Positions 30,360 to 40,745 of a DNA stretch of 64,000 nt are shown here, piece after piece. The stretch comes from Lentimicrobiaceae bacterium (GTDB taxonomy: Bacteria; Bacteroidota; Bacteroidia; Bacteroidales; F082): assembly GCA_015061315.1 (NCBI GenBank), contig SUWV01000010.1, positions 22,615 to 86,614 on the forward strand, in the 5' to 3' direction. Each line of letters opens with the position of its first letter. Within the stretch, counting starts at the first letter, position 1. The translations under genes and the position numbers were made by a program. The notes beneath the pieces are model-generated. The model had not been told where the DNA came from. It saw only the letters and a list, made by a program, of their open reading frames with translations, and made no database searches.

Positions 30360-31352
30360 ATGGCAATATTAGCATTTCAAAGACCCGATAAGGTTATAAT
30401 GGTAGAATCGACAGACAAACATGGTGTCTTCGAATTTCGCCCACTTGAACCTGGCTTCGCAACAACTATTGGTAACGCTCTCAGAAGAGTTCTCCTTTCT
30501 TCATTGGAAGGCTTCGCTATCACTTCTATAAGAATTGAAGGCGTACAACATGAACTCGCTCCAATACACGGAGTAATAGAAGACGTTGCCGATATGGTAC
30601 AACGCTTCAAACAGGTTCGTTTTAAACAACAAATACCGGGCGAAACATTTGAGAAAGTGAATGTCGTTATCGGCGGTCAAGAAGAATTCGTGGCTGGCGA
30701 CATCAACAAATTCCTCTCAGTGTTTCAAGTATTGAACCCAGAACTCGTCATCTGCCACATGGACCCATCAGTTAAATTGTCTATCGAATTGACAATTAAC
30801 AAAGGTAGAGGATATGTGAATGCTGACGAAAATAAAGTGTTGAACGCACCAATCGACACTATCGCCATAGATTCAATCCACACTCCAATAAGAAATGTCA
30901 GCTATAAATATGAGAACTACCGCGTCGAACAAAAAACCGACTACGAAAAGCTTATATTTGACATCGAAACTGATGGATCAATAAATCCAAAAGACGCTTT
31001 GGAAGAGGCAGCTAAAATACTTATCTATCACTTCATGCTCTTCTCAGATGAGAGAATTACAATGATGGACGAAAAGAAAGCAGCATCTGAAGACTTAGAC
31101 GAAAACTCATTACATATTCGTCAACTTCTCAAGACTAAATTGGTCGAGATGGATCTCTCAGTCCGCGCATTGAACTGCTTGAAAGCAGCTGAAGTCGAAA
31201 CAATAGGTGACTTGGTCTCCCTCGATAAACATGACCTCCTTAAATTCCGTAACTTCGGTAAGAAATCTCTTACAGAATTAGAAGAGTTGGTCAGAAATAA
31301 GGGATTAGAATTTGGAATGAATATCAGCAAATATAAATTAGATAAGGAATAA
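30360..31352 (+). CDS. rpoA: RNA polymerase alpha subunit
   Basis: A 330-residue alpha subunit. The N-terminal dimerisation domain has [20 protein letters not shown] and the C-terminal domain (about 255-325) has a helix-hairpin-helix with [19 protein letters not shown]. An acidic linker ([13 protein letters not shown]) joins them. Flanked by rpsD and rplQ as in the standard alpha operon. Confidence 0.99.
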   Translation: MAILAFQRPDKVIMVESTDKHGVFEFRPLEPGFATTIGNALRRVLLSSLEGFAITSIRIEGVQHELAPIHGVIEDVADMVQRFKQVRFKQQIPGETFEKVNVVIGGQEEFVAGDINKFLSVFQVLNPELVICHMDPSVKLSIELTINKGRGYVNADENKVLNAPIDTIAIDSIHTPIRNVSYKYENYRVEQKTDYEKLIFDIETDGSINPKDALEEAAKILIYHFMLFSDERITMMDEKKAASEDLDENSLHIRQLLKTKLVEMDLSVRALNCLKAAEVETIGDLVSLDKHDLLKFRNFGKKSLTELEELVRNKGLEFGMNISKYKLDKE

Positions 31353-31357
31353 TAAAG

Positions 31358-31849
31358 ATGAGACACAATAAAAAATTTAATCATTTAGGAAGAAAAAGCG
31401 CTCACCGCAATGCTATGTTGGCTAATATGGCTTGCTCGCTTATCCTCAATAAACGCATTGTTACTACTGTAGCTAAAGCTAAAGCTTTACGTATCTATGT
31501 AGAACCAATGATTACTCGTTCCAAAGATGATTCAACAGTATCACGCCGTACAGTTTTCGCTATGCTTCAAAGTAAAGAAGCTGTTACAGAACTTTTCCGC
31601 GAAATTAGCCAAAAAGTTGCAGAACGTCCAGGTGGTTACACACGTATCATTAAATTAGGTACCCGTCTTGGTGACAGCGCTGAGATGTGTATGATGGAAC
31701 TCGTTGACTATAACGAAATTTATACAAACAACGATAAGAAAGCTGCTAAACCTGCTAAGGCAACTCGCAGAAGAAGCACAAAGAAAAAAACTGAAACTCC
31801 TGCTGCTGAAACAGTTGAAACTCCAGCAGAAGAAAATAAAGCAGAATAA
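31358..31849 (+). CDS. rplQ: 50S ribosomal protein bL17
   Basis: A 163-residue protein. The core (1-125) has [20 protein letters not shown]. The last 40 residues form a low-complexity Lys/Ala/Glu tail ([20 protein letters not shown]...), an extension common in Bacteroidota. Last gene before the operon terminator. Confidence 0.99.
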   Translation: MRHNKKFNHLGRKSAHRNAMLANMACSLILNKRIVTTVAKAKALRIYVEPMITRSKDDSTVSRRTVFAMLQSKEAVTELFREISQKVAERPGGYTRIIKLGTRLGDSAEMCMMELVDYNEIYTNNDKKAAKPAKATRRRSTKKKTETPAAETVETPAEENKAE

Positions 31850-31864
31850 CATTTCTGTAGAAAA

Positions 31865-31896
31865 AGACCTGACTTTTTCGGTCGGGTCTTTTTTTT
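31865..31896 (+). terminator. Terminator of the ribosomal cluster
   Basis: A 9-bp stem (31865-31873 with 31881-31889, one G:T pair) is followed by eight T. It ends the rpsL-rplQ run before eno. Confidence 0.9.
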
Positions 31897-31919
31897 GAAA
31901 CCTAATTATCTTAACTTAA

Positions 31920-33212
<1,293 letters not shown>

Positions 33213-33245
33213 TGATGTACAATTACATAGTATAATTTAACAAAG

Positions 33246-33278
33246 AAGAGCTGCTCTGTGAAAGGACAGCTCTTTTTT
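33246..33278 (+). terminator. Terminator of eno
   Basis: An 8-bp perfect stem (33246-33253 with 33267-33274) is followed by a T-run ending near 33278. Confidence 0.85.
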
Positions 33279-33280
33279 AT

Positions 33281-33352
33281 TCTCAAGTCACCGAGTCTCT
33301 AAGTCTCTATGTTCTTAGTTCATTCTTCATTCTTAATTCTTCATTCTCCATT
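33281..33352. repeat. Period-8 then period-7 array at the RecD-like gene end
   Basis: AAGTCACC/GAGTCTCT-type 8-bp units (33281-33308) pass into 7-bp units of TCTTCAT/TCTTAAT type (33309-33352). The second part encodes the C-terminus of the helicase (ENEELRMKNELRT) and includes its stop codon. Confidence 0.7.
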
Positions 33353-34941
33353 AAATCAAACCACTCGTCTTTAAAATTAACGAGGTAGACTTTCTCGCTC
33401 GCTCTCGTCAGCGCTGTGTATAACCAGCGGAGGTCTCCGACTTCAAGGGCGCTGCCTTCCGGCAGATAGGGCGCTTCAACAAAGACATTGTTCCACTGTC
33501 CACCTTGCGTCTTGTGACATGTCAGTGCATATCCGTATTTTACCTGCAAAGCATTATAATATGGATTCTCCTTCATGGCTTTCCTCCTGTCCGTTGCCCT
33601 CGGAATATCCATATAGTCTTCTTCAACAGATTGATATAATCTCTTAGATTCTTCTTCCGTCAATGCGGGCGCCTCGCTGTGCAAGGTCTCTAACAGTATC
33701 TTGACAGATAGGGTGGGAGTGTCGGCATAATCTAACAGCATTATATCTACATCAGCAAAATGAAAACCATACATCTCCTCAATCTTATTTATCCTCATGA
33801 CTTCAACCATATCGCCATTGGCAAGGAAGGGAATAAGAATCTGAGAATCTGAGAATCTGAGAATCTGAGAATTGGTTGTTTTAGACGTGTCAATTACAGA
33901 GTGTTCATTTTTATGGTGTAATTGGCGCGTCTCTACTTCTTGTCTCGGAGACTTGGTGACTTGGTGACTTAGAGACTCATTAATCCAATAATAATTATTC
34001 TTTACTATCATGAGTTTCTCTCCTGCCGAGAGTTCGCCTTCTTCTTGTAACACTCTGCTTCTGATGGCTTGGTTGAACATATTGGCTCTCTTGTTGGAAC
34101 GGCAGACAACGACAGCGTCGTTATTACTTCTCTTGTCACCGAAACTCTGCCATAACAATTCCTCAAACGACATAGGGTCTATCTTTTCAATATCACTGAA
34201 ATTATTGATGTCTAATAAAGGAAGATGATATTGACTCTGATACAGACTTGGTGGCTCAGTGACTTGGTGACTCGGTGACATTAAATTTCTGATTTTCGTT
34301 GCGTTGTAAAGTATTCCTGAGTCGAAAGCTTGTCGCATTACTTCTTTCATTTCGTAGGTGGCGGTAGTGAGATTGAAGCTGCTACGGAGTAAGTCGAAGT
34401 CCATGGCGGGGCTGATGTCAAGGCCTACGGGCGGCAGCTGTGCCGCGTCTCCGATGAGCAGAAGCTTACAACGGCTGCCGCTGAAGACGTATTCTATCAG
34501 GTCGTCTAACAAAGAACGCGACCATGAGAAACCGTCGCCTTGATCTGAAATCATAGAACATTCATCAACGATGAAGATGGTGTTGATAGATTTGTTCTCG
34601 TCTCTTGTCATTCTCAGTTCTCCATTGGCAGTTGCTTGAAAACGATATAATTTCTTATGTAAGGTCAGCGCTGTCTTGCCAGTGTATCTGCTCATCACCT
34701 TGGCGGCTCTTCCTGTAGGTGCGAGAAGCTGAAACCCTGTTCCTATCTGGGGTAGCGTTTTTACCAATGTGGAAATCAATGTGGTTTTGCCTGTTCCTGC
34801 ATAGCCTCTCAAAAGATAGAGCGGCCTTTCTTTTTCAGTAAGTATAAAAGCAGATAAATGATATAAGACTCTCGCCTGATCTTTGGTCGGGCTAAAGCCG
34901 AAGTTACTCAACAATATATTATATAAGGTATCTCTATCCAT
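33307..34941 (-). CDS. RecD-like superfamily 1B helicase with repeat insertions
   Basis: A 544-residue helicase of the AAA_30/UvrD_C_2 type, related to RecD2/Pif1-like 5'-3' enzymes. Walker A is GYAGTGKT at 46-53 and Walker B IVDECSM with Asp126-Glu127. The C-terminal GYALTCHKTQGGQW and WLYTALTRASEKVY motifs are present. Two inserts are made of repeat DNA: about residues 217-233 (SPSHQVTEPPSLYQ) and about 321-369 (HQVTKSPRQEV... to SQILRFSDSQIL). They split motifs that are adjacent in homologues (NYYWINESL and FLANGDMVEV). The C-terminus is also array-derived. All frames stay open, so the enzyme may still work, with extra loops. Confidence 0.9.
   Translation of the reverse strand: MDRDTLYNILLSNFGFSPTKDQARVLYHLSAFILTEKERPLYLLRGYAGTGKTTLISTLVKTLPQIGTGFQLLAPTGRAAKVMSRYTGKTALTLHKKLYRFQATANGELRMTRDENKSINTIFIVDECSMISDQGDGFSWSRSLLDDLIEYVFSGSRCKLLLIGDAAQLPPVGLDISPAMDFDLLRSSFNLTTATYEMKEVMRQAFDSGILYNATKIRNLMSPSHQVTEPPSLYQSQYHLPLLDINNFSDIEKIDPMSFEELLWQSFGDKRSNNDAVVVCRSNKRANMFNQAIRSRVLQEEGELSAGEKLMIVKNNYYWINESLSHQVTKSPRQEVETRQLHHKNEHSVIDTSKTTNSQILRFSDSQILIPFLANGDMVEVMRINKIEEMYGFHFADVDIMLLDYADTPTLSVKILLETLHSEAPALTEEESKRLYQSVEEDYMDIPRATDRRKAMKENPYYNALQVKYGYALTCHKTQGGQWNNVFVEAPYLPEGSALEVGDLRWLYTALTRASEKVYLVNFKDEWFDLMENEELRMKNELRT
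33836..33875. repeat. Period-8 array inside the RecD-like gene
   Basis: Four near-perfect AATCTGAG units encode NSQILRFSDSQIL on the minus strand. It is the same array family and reading frame as in the NatA-like gene. Confidence 0.85.
33883..33934. repeat. AGAGACG palindromic element inside the RecD-like gene (copy 1)
   Basis: A 52-bp inverted-repeat element: agacgtgtcaattacag at the left pairs with the right end gtgtaattggcgcgtct. The core GTGTT.ATTTT is shared with copy 2 (51829-51882). It encodes about residues 336-353 of the helicase. Confidence 0.8.
33935..33982. repeat. Period-8 array abutting palindrome copy 1
   Basis: Six 8-bp units (ACTTGGTG, ACTTAGAG, TCTCGGAG type) start exactly where the palindrome ends. 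They are translated as part of SLSHQVTKSPRQEV. Confidence 0.8.
34245..34283. repeat. Period-8 array inside the RecD-like gene (upstream)
   Basis: Units GACTTGGT, GGCTCAGT, GACTTGGT, GACTCGGT encode SPSHQVTEPPS, which resembles the peptide from the 33935 array. Confidence 0.8.
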
Positions 34942-34951
34942 ACAGATGATG

Positions 34952-37267
34952 TTAGAAAGGATAACCTATACCAAAGTGTATTACGAAGTCTTTTAGTTGC
35001 AATTTATCTAACCTCCATCTCTCGCCTTCAGGAAATGCTGGGTTTAATATTGGTGCGGCAGCATCAACGCGAACTACAATGAAAGAGATGTCTAAGCGTA
35101 AGCCGATGCCAGCGTCAGCGGCAATCTGTTTGTAGAAGGTGTTGAAGTTAAATTTGCCTCCTTTGAAAGTCTCGCTTTCTTTCAAGGTCCATATATTGCC
35201 GAGGTCGGTGAAGATAGCACCTTTGATGAAGCTGTAAATAGGAAATCTGTATTCTAAGTTGAGCTCCAGCTGTATGTCGCCGATACGCTCTATGTTAAGG
35301 TCTTCGGGATTACTAAATGTTCCTGGACCTAACCCTCTGAACTGCCAGCCTCTCATGCCGTTAGAGCCACCTGCATAGAAACTCTTCTCAAAAGGCATGT
35401 CGTTGGAGTTGCCGTAAGGAATACCTGCACCTACCATAAATCGTGTGGCGATCTGGTTCTCTCCATAAACATATTTGAAATATCTGAAATCAAAAGCGAA
35501 ACGTATATATTGAGCGTATCTGATGCCTAAGAACTCATGGTAATTATCGATGGTTTTGATAATAGATGTGTTGTTGAAAGCCGACAAGATATTACCACTT
35601 GACTGTATGTTAGCCTTGAAATAGAAGAAGTCTTTTAACAATCTTATGTTCTGATTGTTGAAGATGTACGTGTAATCAAAGCCAAAGATTAAGTGGCTCG
35701 TATATTGGTCTTTGATACGTTGGTTTGTTTCTTTATCTAAGATTTCTTTGAATGAAGGAGTAGGATCTACCTTAACACTGTTGAGCGTGATAGGAGTGAG
35801 GATGTGTTGCTCGTACTTGCTTTTCATCCAGTTGTAACCATATGAAAGAAGCATTATTTGTCTTGTGTATATAGGTCTTACCTGTATATTATAACCTGTT
35901 GTCAGAGATGTTCTTGGCTGATATTCCTTGGCGAAATTTCTTAATTTAACAGGACTCAGAAACTGAGGGAAGAAGAGACTCGCTTCAATACCTAACTCTT
36001 TGGTGTTGAATAGATTGGTGTTATTATCGTCGTCAAGTACTGATTGTGCCTGCGTACCTGCTCTAAGTCTTATGTTGAAAATCTCAGAGCCTTTGAAGAT
36101 ATTTTTATTTTGAAAATTAAAACTTCCTAAAATACCTAAGTCGCCACTCGAATTGGTACCTTCTATTTGTATACTATAGCTATTGGCTTTAGCTCTGTTA
36201 AGTACAATATTGCAATCCAAAAGGTTGATGCTATCGTTGTCGCTTTCAACAAGGTTAAACTCTATGTTGTTCTTGTTGTATATCTTCAAGTTGTTGAGTG
36301 CCTTATAAGTCTGTGTCACCTCATGAAGATTATATAAGCCTCCGCTATTTATCTGAATGATATTGTCAAAGGTGTTATATCTAATCTTAGGATTATCGTT
36401 GTATATGAAATGGAAAGTCTCTTTGCCTTGACGTCTGTTAGGTTTGAAAGTGTAAATGGTAGTGTCTATGTCGTTATTGTTAAGTATTAAACCTTTAGGA
36501 TAGATGTAAATGTTATTGACGATATATTGCTTATGTTTTACAATCTCCTGTGTCGATGGGTCTAAGACATTGTCGATTCTTATGTTGATATGTGCTTTCC
36601 TACTGACGAAGTTGGTGTCAACCTCCATGAAGATATAGTCTTTGGTGAAATGGAAATATCCGTTGTTATTGAGATAATCTGTTATCATGTCACGCTCATC
36701 ATCGAGTTTGAAAGCATTGTAAATATCACCTTTCTTCACAGGCAGACTCTCTTCTATATCCATGATAAGATTGTAGATGTTACTGTCGCTTATGTTATAG
36801 AAAATACTATCAACAATATAAGGCTGTGATGGATAGATATTGTAATAAACTTTGGAGATGCCTTTTCTGTTTTTTATCTCTGTTGTGATACCTGAGTTGA
36901 AATAGCCTATGTTGTCAAGATACTTGCTAATCTGTACGACAGAACTTTCCTTCATCTCATTGTCGAAATATACAGGCTTTTCACTAACAGTCTTGTTAAT
37001 CCAATTAGAGAGCTTTCTGTCTTTCCTGCTTTCCGTCTTATAATATACCCACGTGCGCGGCATCAGACCTAAGATCTTAGGATTTGACGATTGTACTATA
37101 TATGGCGTAATGTCAGATTTTGTAAAGGCGACATCTTTTGAATGTATCTCTACGACATTGCTTTTCAATATCATTTCGTCCTCAGGTATATATCTACGCA
37201 TAGAACATGATGCCATAGATACCATCATGAAACATATTGAAATGATATATAAAAAGACCTTACGCAC
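34952..37267 (-). CDS. tamL: TamL-type Omp85 outer-membrane lipoprotein
   Basis: A 771-residue Omp85 family protein. I place the start at the GTG of 37265-37267, which gives a compact lipoprotein signal with the lipobox ...SMASC (Cys21) and a short leader after the -7 box at 37285-37292. The in-frame TTG further up lies upstream of that box. POTRA-like repeats occupy about 40-330 and a beta-barrel follows to the end, with GGSNGMRGWQFRGLGPGT as the Omp85 motif, DLGNIW, and a terminal hydrophobic-aromatic strand ending GYPF. In Bacteroidota TamL replaces TamA and works with TamB in outer-membrane assembly. tamB is not in the window. Confidence 0.88.
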   Translation of the reverse strand: MRKVFLYIISICFMMVSMASCSMRRYIPEDEMILKSNVVEIHSKDVAFTKSDITPYIVQSSNPKILGLMPRTWVYYKTESRKDRKLSNWINKTVSEKPVYFDNEMKESSVVQISKYLDNIGYFNSGITTEIKNRKGISKVYYNIYPSQPYIVDSIFYNISDSNIYNLIMDIEESLPVKKGDIYNAFKLDDERDMITDYLNNNGYFHFTKDYIFMEVDTNFVSRKAHINIRIDNVLDPSTQEIVKHKQYIVNNIYIYPKGLILNNNDIDTTIYTFKPNRRQGKETFHFIYNDNPKIRYNTFDNIIQINSGGLYNLHEVTQTYKALNNLKIYNKNNIEFNLVESDNDSINLLDCNIVLNRAKANSYSIQIEGTNSSGDLGILGSFNFQNKNIFKGSEIFNIRLRAGTQAQSVLDDDNNTNLFNTKELGIEASLFFPQFLSPVKLRNFAKEYQPRTSLTTGYNIQVRPIYTRQIMLLSYGYNWMKSKYEQHILTPITLNSVKVDPTPSFKEILDKETNQRIKDQYTSHLIFGFDYTYIFNNQNIRLLKDFFYFKANIQSSGNILSAFNNTSIIKTIDNYHEFLGIRYAQYIRFAFDFRYFKYVYGENQIATRFMVGAGIPYGNSNDMPFEKSFYAGGSNGMRGWQFRGLGPGTFSNPEDLNIERIGDIQLELNLEYRFPIYSFIKGAIFTDLGNIWTLKESETFKGGKFNFNTFYKQIAADAGIGLRLDISFIVVRVDAAAPILNPAFPEGERWRLDKLQLKDFVIHFGIGYPF

Positions 37268-37284
37268 AATATAAATTTTACTTA

Positions 37285-37292
37285 CAAATATA
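37285..37292 (-). promoter_or_regulatory. -7 box for tamL
   Basis: TATATTTG on the minus strand, 17 bases before the GTG start. It decides the start choice, since the TTG upstream would lie outside the transcript. Confidence 0.55.
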
Positions 37293-37303
37293 AAACTTTT
37301 TTT

Positions 37304-37397
37304 AAGACTACGAGTCAATAGGACAACGAGTCAACAAGTTATTTTTATCACTTTCCACTAGTGTACTCGTAGACTTGTTGTCTTGTTGTCTCTGAAT
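37304..37397. repeat. Period-8 arrays in an inverted pair between tamL and folC
   Basis: The left arm (about 37304-37340, units like ACAACGAG, TCAACAAG) and the right arm (about 37372-37397, units like AGACTTGT, TGTCTTGT) pair with about 16 of 19 matches around a CACTA-GTGTA centre. It probably forms a hairpin downstream of folC. Confidence 0.7.
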
Positions 37398-37400
37398 TTA

Positions 37401-38696
37401 TCACACGACTTCTGCTACGGTAAAATTGCTGCCTCCGACAAAAACGAGGTCTCCTTCCGCAGCATTAGCAAGCGCCGACGAATAGGCTTCCTTGACACTA
37501 TTATATTTCTCGCCCGACAGTCCTGCCTCCTTTGCTTTGTCTGCTAAAATATCGACACTCAATCCTCTCGGTATGTCGGCTTTGCAGAAATAATATTCGG
37601 CTTCCTTTGGTAACAGCTGTAATATTCCGTCGATGTCTTTGTCGTTGACAACACTCAACACGAAATGTAATTTCTTATACTCTGTCTCTGCTAACTGTCT
37701 GTTTACTTCATTGATGCCTGCAACGTTATGTCCGGTGTCGGCTATTGCCAAAGGTTTTTTGTTTATGACCTGCCATCGTCCCATCAAGCCTGTGTTGCTT
37801 ACTACCTTCGACAGTCCTTCGAGTATATGACTCTCCGTGATGTCGAATTTGTCTCTTAACAAATCTAAGGCACATATTATGGTGGCGAGGTTTTTCTTCT
37901 GATAATTACCTAACAAAGGAAATCTTAAATCTTTAAGATATAAGTCATACTCACCATTAGACTTATAAATATCAAATACGTTATATTCTAATGTGTTGTT
38001 GTTTTTCTTTCTGCAATCGAAGATCTGGTCGGCGAAGTAGATAGGGCTTTCTTTTTCTTGTGCAGTCTTTATAAATACATCGCGGCTGCCTTCTTGTGTC
38101 TCGCCTATGACGACTGCGGTGTCTCTCTTGATGATGCCAGCTTTCTCTGTAGCTATCTGTGCTTCGTTTTCTCCCAAGAACTTGACATGGTCTAAGGAGA
38201 TATTCGTTATCACCGACAGCTCAGGGTTTATGACATTGGTGGAGTCTAAGCGTCCGCCCATACCGACTTCTATGATAGCGACATCTATTTTCTCTTTTCT
38301 GAAATAATCGAAAGCCATCGCCACTGTCATCTCGAAGAACGAAAGCTCTAACTCTTCCAATTTATGTTTATGGTTCTCGATGAATGTCACCACTTCGTTT
38401 TCAGGTATCATCTCGCCATTGATGCGTATCCTCTCTCTGAAATCGCGTAGGTGAGGCGAGGTGTAGAGTCCTGTCTTGTAGCCTGCTTCTTGAAACACCG
38501 ATGCTAAAGAGTGTGATGTGCTGCCTTTGCCGTTGGTGCCTGCGATATGTACCGACTTAAAGCAATGTTGAGGATTGTCTAAATAATTGAGTATTTCTAC
38601 TGTGCTGTCGAGGTCAGCCTTGTAGGCGGCGGCTCCGATACGTTGATACATCGGTAATTTGTTGAACATCCAGTCTAATGTCTCTTTATAATTCAT
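37401..38696 (-). CDS. folC: Folylpolyglutamate/dihydrofolate synthase
   Basis: A 431-residue Mur-ligase-fold enzyme adding glutamate to folates, and often joining dihydropteroate and glutamate. The P-loop is GTNGKGST at 53-60, with the GLYTSPHLRDFRERI segment, AIIEVGMGGRLDSTNVI and GRWQVINKKPLAIADTGHN. Length and motifs are complete. The ATG is followed closely upstream by the tonB gene end, so it may be the last gene of that unit. Confidence 0.96.
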   Translation of the reverse strand: MNYKETLDWMFNKLPMYQRIGAAAYKADLDSTVEILNYLDNPQHCFKSVHIAGTNGKGSTSHSLASVFQEAGYKTGLYTSPHLRDFRERIRINGEMIPENEVVTFIENHKHKLEELELSFFEMTVAMAFDYFRKEKIDVAIIEVGMGGRLDSTNVINPELSVITNISLDHVKFLGENEAQIATEKAGIIKRDTAVVIGETQEGSRDVFIKTAQEKESPIYFADQIFDCRKKNNNTLEYNVFDIYKSNGEYDLYLKDLRFPLLGNYQKKNLATIICALDLLRDKFDITESHILEGLSKVVSNTGLMGRWQVINKKPLAIADTGHNVAGINEVNRQLAETEYKKLHFVLSVVNDKDIDGILQLLPKEAEYYFCKADIPRGLSVDILADKAKEAGLSGEKYNSVKEAYSSALANAAEGDLVFVGGSNFTVAEVV

Positions 38697-38712
38697 ATCA
38701 TCTCCTTCTCTT

Positions 38713-38748
38713 ATAGTCTTATTGCTTATTGACTTATTGTCTTATTAT
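38713..38748. repeat. Period-8 array at the tonB 3' end
   Basis: Units TAGTCTTA, TTGCTTAT, TGACTTAT, TGTCTTAT overlap the tonB stop and encode its last residues (IIRQ). Confidence 0.6.
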
Positions 38749-39501
38749 AAATGTGTATGTTATGCTGCCTTTTTGTAATTCGGCTGCTTTATCGTCTTTG
38801 TTGAAGATAGAATTTAAGGCAGCTCGTTTTGCCGATTCCAACATGCTGCTGTTGACTATAGTTGTTCCTTTACCTATCTCGGCTCTCTGCACGCGTCCGT
38901 CTTTGTCGACCCAGATGTCTACTACCACTGTGCCTTCTTCGCTGAACTCTTTGCTTGGCGAGGAGATGCTTTTAGCGCCGCGTCCGCCTAAGTCGTAGGC
39001 AGGACCATCGCCGCTGCCACCATGACCTTCATATCTGTTGATGTCTTTCAGGCCTTCTGGAATGCCACGCTCCATATCGTCTTTCTTATCATCGCTCTGT
39101 TTGTCGTTGTCAGCGTTTTTGGTGACAGGAGCCTTGAACATAGCACGCTGGTTGACGACAGGCTTTTCTTCCTCGACTTTTTCAACAGTGTCTTCTTCCT
39201 CGACTTCTTCAGTCTCTTCTTCTATAGCTGGCACCTCCTCGTCTTCAAAAGTAATATTATCTTCCTTGACTTCTTCAGTCTCTTCAACTTGTTGACTTGT
39301 AGTCTCTTGGTCTTGTAGACTTGTAGTCTCGTAGTCTTGTTGACTTGTTTCATACATTCCAAGATTTACTTCAACGCCTTCTTCTCCAGGAAGAGGTAAT
39401 GGAGTCTTGAAACATAATACGAACAACAAGACTATAGCTGTCGCATGAATGACGACAGTCGTGATGATGCCATATAGTTTATTTCTGTTTTTGTTTGTCA
39501 T
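38734..39501 (-). CDS. tonB: TonB family energy transducer
   Basis: A 255-residue periplasm-spanning protein that relays proton-motive force to TonB-dependent receptors. It has a membrane helix at about 12-32, a long linker (33-160) and a C-terminal TonB domain (about 185-255: GTVVVDIWVDKDGRVQRAEI...). The linker holds a translated period-8 array (about residues 51-72, ETTSLQDQETTSQQ) and an acidic Glu-rich stretch, in place of the usual Pro-Lys repeats. It overlaps exbD by four bases (ATGA). The tonB, exbD and exbB order is a complete set. Confidence 0.9.
   Translation of the reverse strand: MTNKNRNKLYGIITTVVIHATAIVLLFVLCFKTPLPLPGEEGVEVNLGMYETSQQDYETTSLQDQETTSQQVEETEEVKEDNITFEDEEVPAIEEETEEVEEEDTVEKVEEEKPVVNQRAMFKAPVTKNADNDKQSDDKKDDMERGIPEGLKDINRYEGHGGSGDGPAYDLGGRGAKSISSPSKEFSEEGTVVVDIWVDKDGRVQRAEIGKGTTIVNSSMLESAKRAALNSIFNKDDKAAELQKGSITYTFIIRQ
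39287..39350. repeat. Period-8 array inside tonB
   Basis: Eight 8-bp units of ACTTGTAG/TCTTGTAG/TCTCGTAG type. They are read as an 8-residue peptide repeat in the flexible linker. Confidence 0.85.
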
Positions 39502-39911
39502 TTCTTGTTCGATGTGGCTAACAACACTTTATGCTTATTATCAGTCTCCTTGTTTATCTCGTTGACTGCGTCGATGATGTTTACTATATATTGTACAGCT
39601 ACGCTTTTGTCGGAGCGTATCACTACAGTGCCTTCCATCACGTCCGATAACGCGATGTGTATCTCTCTTTGTAAATCGCTTTCACCGACGGCTGTCTCTC
39701 CAACATAATAGTTGTTGTTTTGGTCAACATATACGGTGACACTTTGTTTCGACATCGTCTTGCTTTTACTTGAAGGAAGTAATAACTTGATGGCGTTAGG
39801 TGCAACCAATGTTGATGTCAACATAAAGAATATCAGCAAAAGAAACACCAAATCCGACATCGACGACGAATTGAAATCTATATTCCTTTTATTTCTCGCT
39901 CTTATTGCCAT
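39498..39911 (-). CDS. exbD: Biopolymer transport protein ExbD
   Basis: A 137-residue protein with one membrane helix (about 18-36, SDLVFLLLIFFMLTSTLV) carrying the conserved Asp that takes part in proton movement. A periplasmic domain follows. It is the partner of ExbB and TonB, and its stop overlaps tonB by four bases. Confidence 0.94.
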   Translation of the reverse strand: MAIRARNKRNIDFNSSSMSDLVFLLLIFFMLTSTLVAPNAIKLLLPSSKSKTMSKQSVTVYVDQNNNYYVGETAVGESDLQREIHIALSDVMEGTVVIRSDKSVAVQYIVNIIDAVNEINKETDNKHKVLLATSNKK

Positions 39912-39917
39912 AACTTT

Positions 39918-40010
39918 TGAATTTACAATTTACAGTTTACAATTTACAGTTTACAGTTTACAATTTATAATTTCTTAATTGTTAATTGTTAATTGTTAAT
40001 TGTCAATTGA
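39918..40010. repeat. Period-7 arrays between exbD and exbB
   Basis: TTTACAA/TTTACAG units (39918-39970) then TTAATTG units (39974-40010). Two 7-bp families lie back to back and fill the gap. Confidence 0.85.
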
Positions 40011-40011
40011 A

Positions 40012-40698
40012 TCACGCTGGTTCATTAAGTACGTCCATGAACTCTATGCTTTTACTTTCGAGTAGGTTCACCACGTTGTCAATTCTTGAAACCAAGATGT
40101 TATAGAATATATAAGCTATGATACCTACGATAAGACCACCCACTGTCGTCACCATAGCCTGATATATACCAGTCGATAGTAATTCGATGTCGATATTATT
40201 ACCAGCCATCGACATATCGTAGAACGCGCGTATCATACCTGTCACTGTTCCGAGGAAACCGAGCATAGGAGCAGCACCCGAAATCATACCTATCAGGGCA
40301 ACACCTTTTTCTAACTTACTGACTTCTAAGTTACCTACGTTTTCTATCGCGGTCTGTATGTCGTTGAGAGGCTTGCCGATGCGCGAGATGCCTTTCTCTA
40401 TCATTCTCGATATTGGAGTGTCGGTCTCTTCGCATAAGTGTTTGGCATCGTCTAACTTACCTTCAAACATATAAGAACGAATCATATTCATGAAGTTGTC
40501 GTCTTTCTTTGATGCCTTGTTGATGGTGATGAATCTCTCGCTGAAGATGTAGACTGCTATCACCGAGAAGATGGCGAGGATCACCATAATCCATCCGCCT
40601 TCTTTGGCTAATTCCCATAACGATAATCTGATTTCATCAGCTTCTGGAGAGCTGATAAGGTCGGTGCTGACCTGAAGGATAATGCTTGATAAATTCAT
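40012..40698 (-). CDS. exbB: MotA/TolQ/ExbB proton channel protein
   Basis: A 228-residue protein with three membrane helices (about 33-52, 135-155, 180-200). The MotA/TolQ/ExbB signature is near GVALIGMISGAAPMLGFLGTV. With ExbD and TonB downstream it forms the energising complex for outer-membrane receptors. A TolQ role cannot be excluded from sequence alone. Confidence 0.92.
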   Translation of the reverse strand: MNLSSIILQVSTDLISSPEADEIRLSLWELAKEGGWIMVILAIFSVIAVYIFSERFITINKASKKDDNFMNMIRSYMFEGKLDDAKHLCEETDTPISRMIEKGISRIGKPLNDIQTAIENVGNLEVSKLEKGVALIGMISGAAPMLGFLGTVTGMIRAFYDMSMAGNNIDIELLSTGIYQAMVTTVGGLIVGIIAYIFYNILVSRIDNVVNLLESKSIEFMDVLNEPA

Positions 40699-40745
40699 AA
40701 TTCTTAATCCTTAATTCTTAATTCATAATTCTTAATTCTTAATTG
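40694..40745. repeat. Period-7 array between exbB and anmK
   Basis: Seven 7-bp units AATTCTT/AATCCTT/AATTCAT. It covers the exbB start region and the anmK stop. Confidence 0.75.

Noticed and set aside
37268..37318. Longer tamL starting at TTG 37318
   Set aside because: It would start upstream of the -7 box, inside an array, and place the lipoprotein signal in the middle of the chain.
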